NCBI GenBank assembly: GCA_026770025.1
Contig: JAMXDE010000023.1
Span: 310,001 to 374,000, forward strand
Direction of reading: 5' to 3'
Length of the DNA: 64,000 nt
Source: Craspedostauros australis
Taxonomy: Eukaryota; Bacillariophyta; Bacillariophyceae; Mastogloiales; Achnanthaceae
This document shows, piece by piece, positions 63,658 through 64,000 of this stretch (positions are counted from its first letter, which is position 1; every line of letters starts with the position of its first letter). Under the pieces are notes generated by a model, which was not told where the DNA came from, searched no databases, and worked only from the letters and a program-made list of their open reading frames with translations. Position numbers and translations under genes: made by a program.

Positions 63658-64000
63658 GAAGCGCTGGCCATTGTCCTGCGTTGAGGTAGGACATGGCCAT
63701 GGTGTCGGTGGTTTCGTGTTTTGTGTTTGTGGTTGTGCGGTATGTTGTGTTTTGTGTTTTGTGTTGGGAGTTGGGAGTTGTGATGGTGAATGCGTTTGTG
63801 GCGCGAAGAATTAAATACGCAGAAACGACTGTGTCAGTTGTGGTTGGCTCTGTGTGGGCAAACAACGAATTGTGGTGGCGTGCAACTTACAGGCACCATC
63901 GAGTGCAGATGAAGACGAGGTGACAACGTGGGATGAGGCAAGTGGTGGAATGGCAGAGCAGGTGTGTCAGCGGATTTGTCAGCGATGGGGAGGTTCTGGT
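63658..64000. other. Window end
   Basis: 343 bases with G/T-rich repeats (tttgtgtttgtgg type) and no supported gene. They are presumably upstream of the charged protein gene. Confidence 0.4.

Overview
This looks like nuclear DNA from a stramenopile alga, most likely a diatom. Supporting signs: genes with short GT-AG introns; three large single-pass proteins with an extracellular leucine-rich-repeat (LRR) ectodomain behind a Pro/Ser/Thr-rich stalk, a style typical of diatom genomes; receptor-type nucleotide cyclases, one fused to a cyclic-nucleotide phosphodiesterase; a gene with a long K-x-x-K lysine series like silica-targeting motifs of diatom biosilica proteins; and a PIF/Harbinger transposon with a DUF6818-type SANT partner. 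The species cannot be named from the sequence.

Layout. 0-17 kb: a two-module Cys/His protein, RRP36 and SURF6 (ribosome biogenesis), a guanylate cyclase-phosphodiesterase fusion with one intron, a Golgi-type GT8-like glycosyltransferase with one intron, and an unknown membrane protein. 18-29 kb: a glutathione S-transferase with one intron, an F-box/DUSP-like protein, and a second receptor guanylate cyclase in four exons. 29-43 kb: a cluster of three minus-strand LRR proteins. Two are tandem paralogues sharing a tract that appears sequence-identical. The third has an array of near-identical 72-bp LRR units and an in-frame stop codon before its conserved C-terminal end. 44.4-48.3 kb: an apparently complete PIF/Harbinger element. 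49-64 kb: a Patched/NPC1-like sterol-sensing-domain transporter, a Golgi-type sulfotransferase, a small mitochondrial-type membrane protein, an MFS transporter, a Cys-rich repeat protein with the lysine series, and a charged nuclear-type protein.

How the genes relate. The two cyclases belong to the same cyclic-nucleotide signalling theme and share an intron at the same codon boundary in the catalytic domain, so they probably descend from one gene. The LRR cluster appears to be evolving by tandem duplication, conversion and internal repeat expansion. A segment of about 260 bp upstream of the sulfotransferase recurs about 16 kb away beside the second LRR gene. Otherwise the neighbours look like ordinary unlinked housekeeping and membrane genes. 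Intergenic stretches are long, 0.3-2.2 kb. All calls come from reading the sequence; no database search, RNA data or folding program was used.
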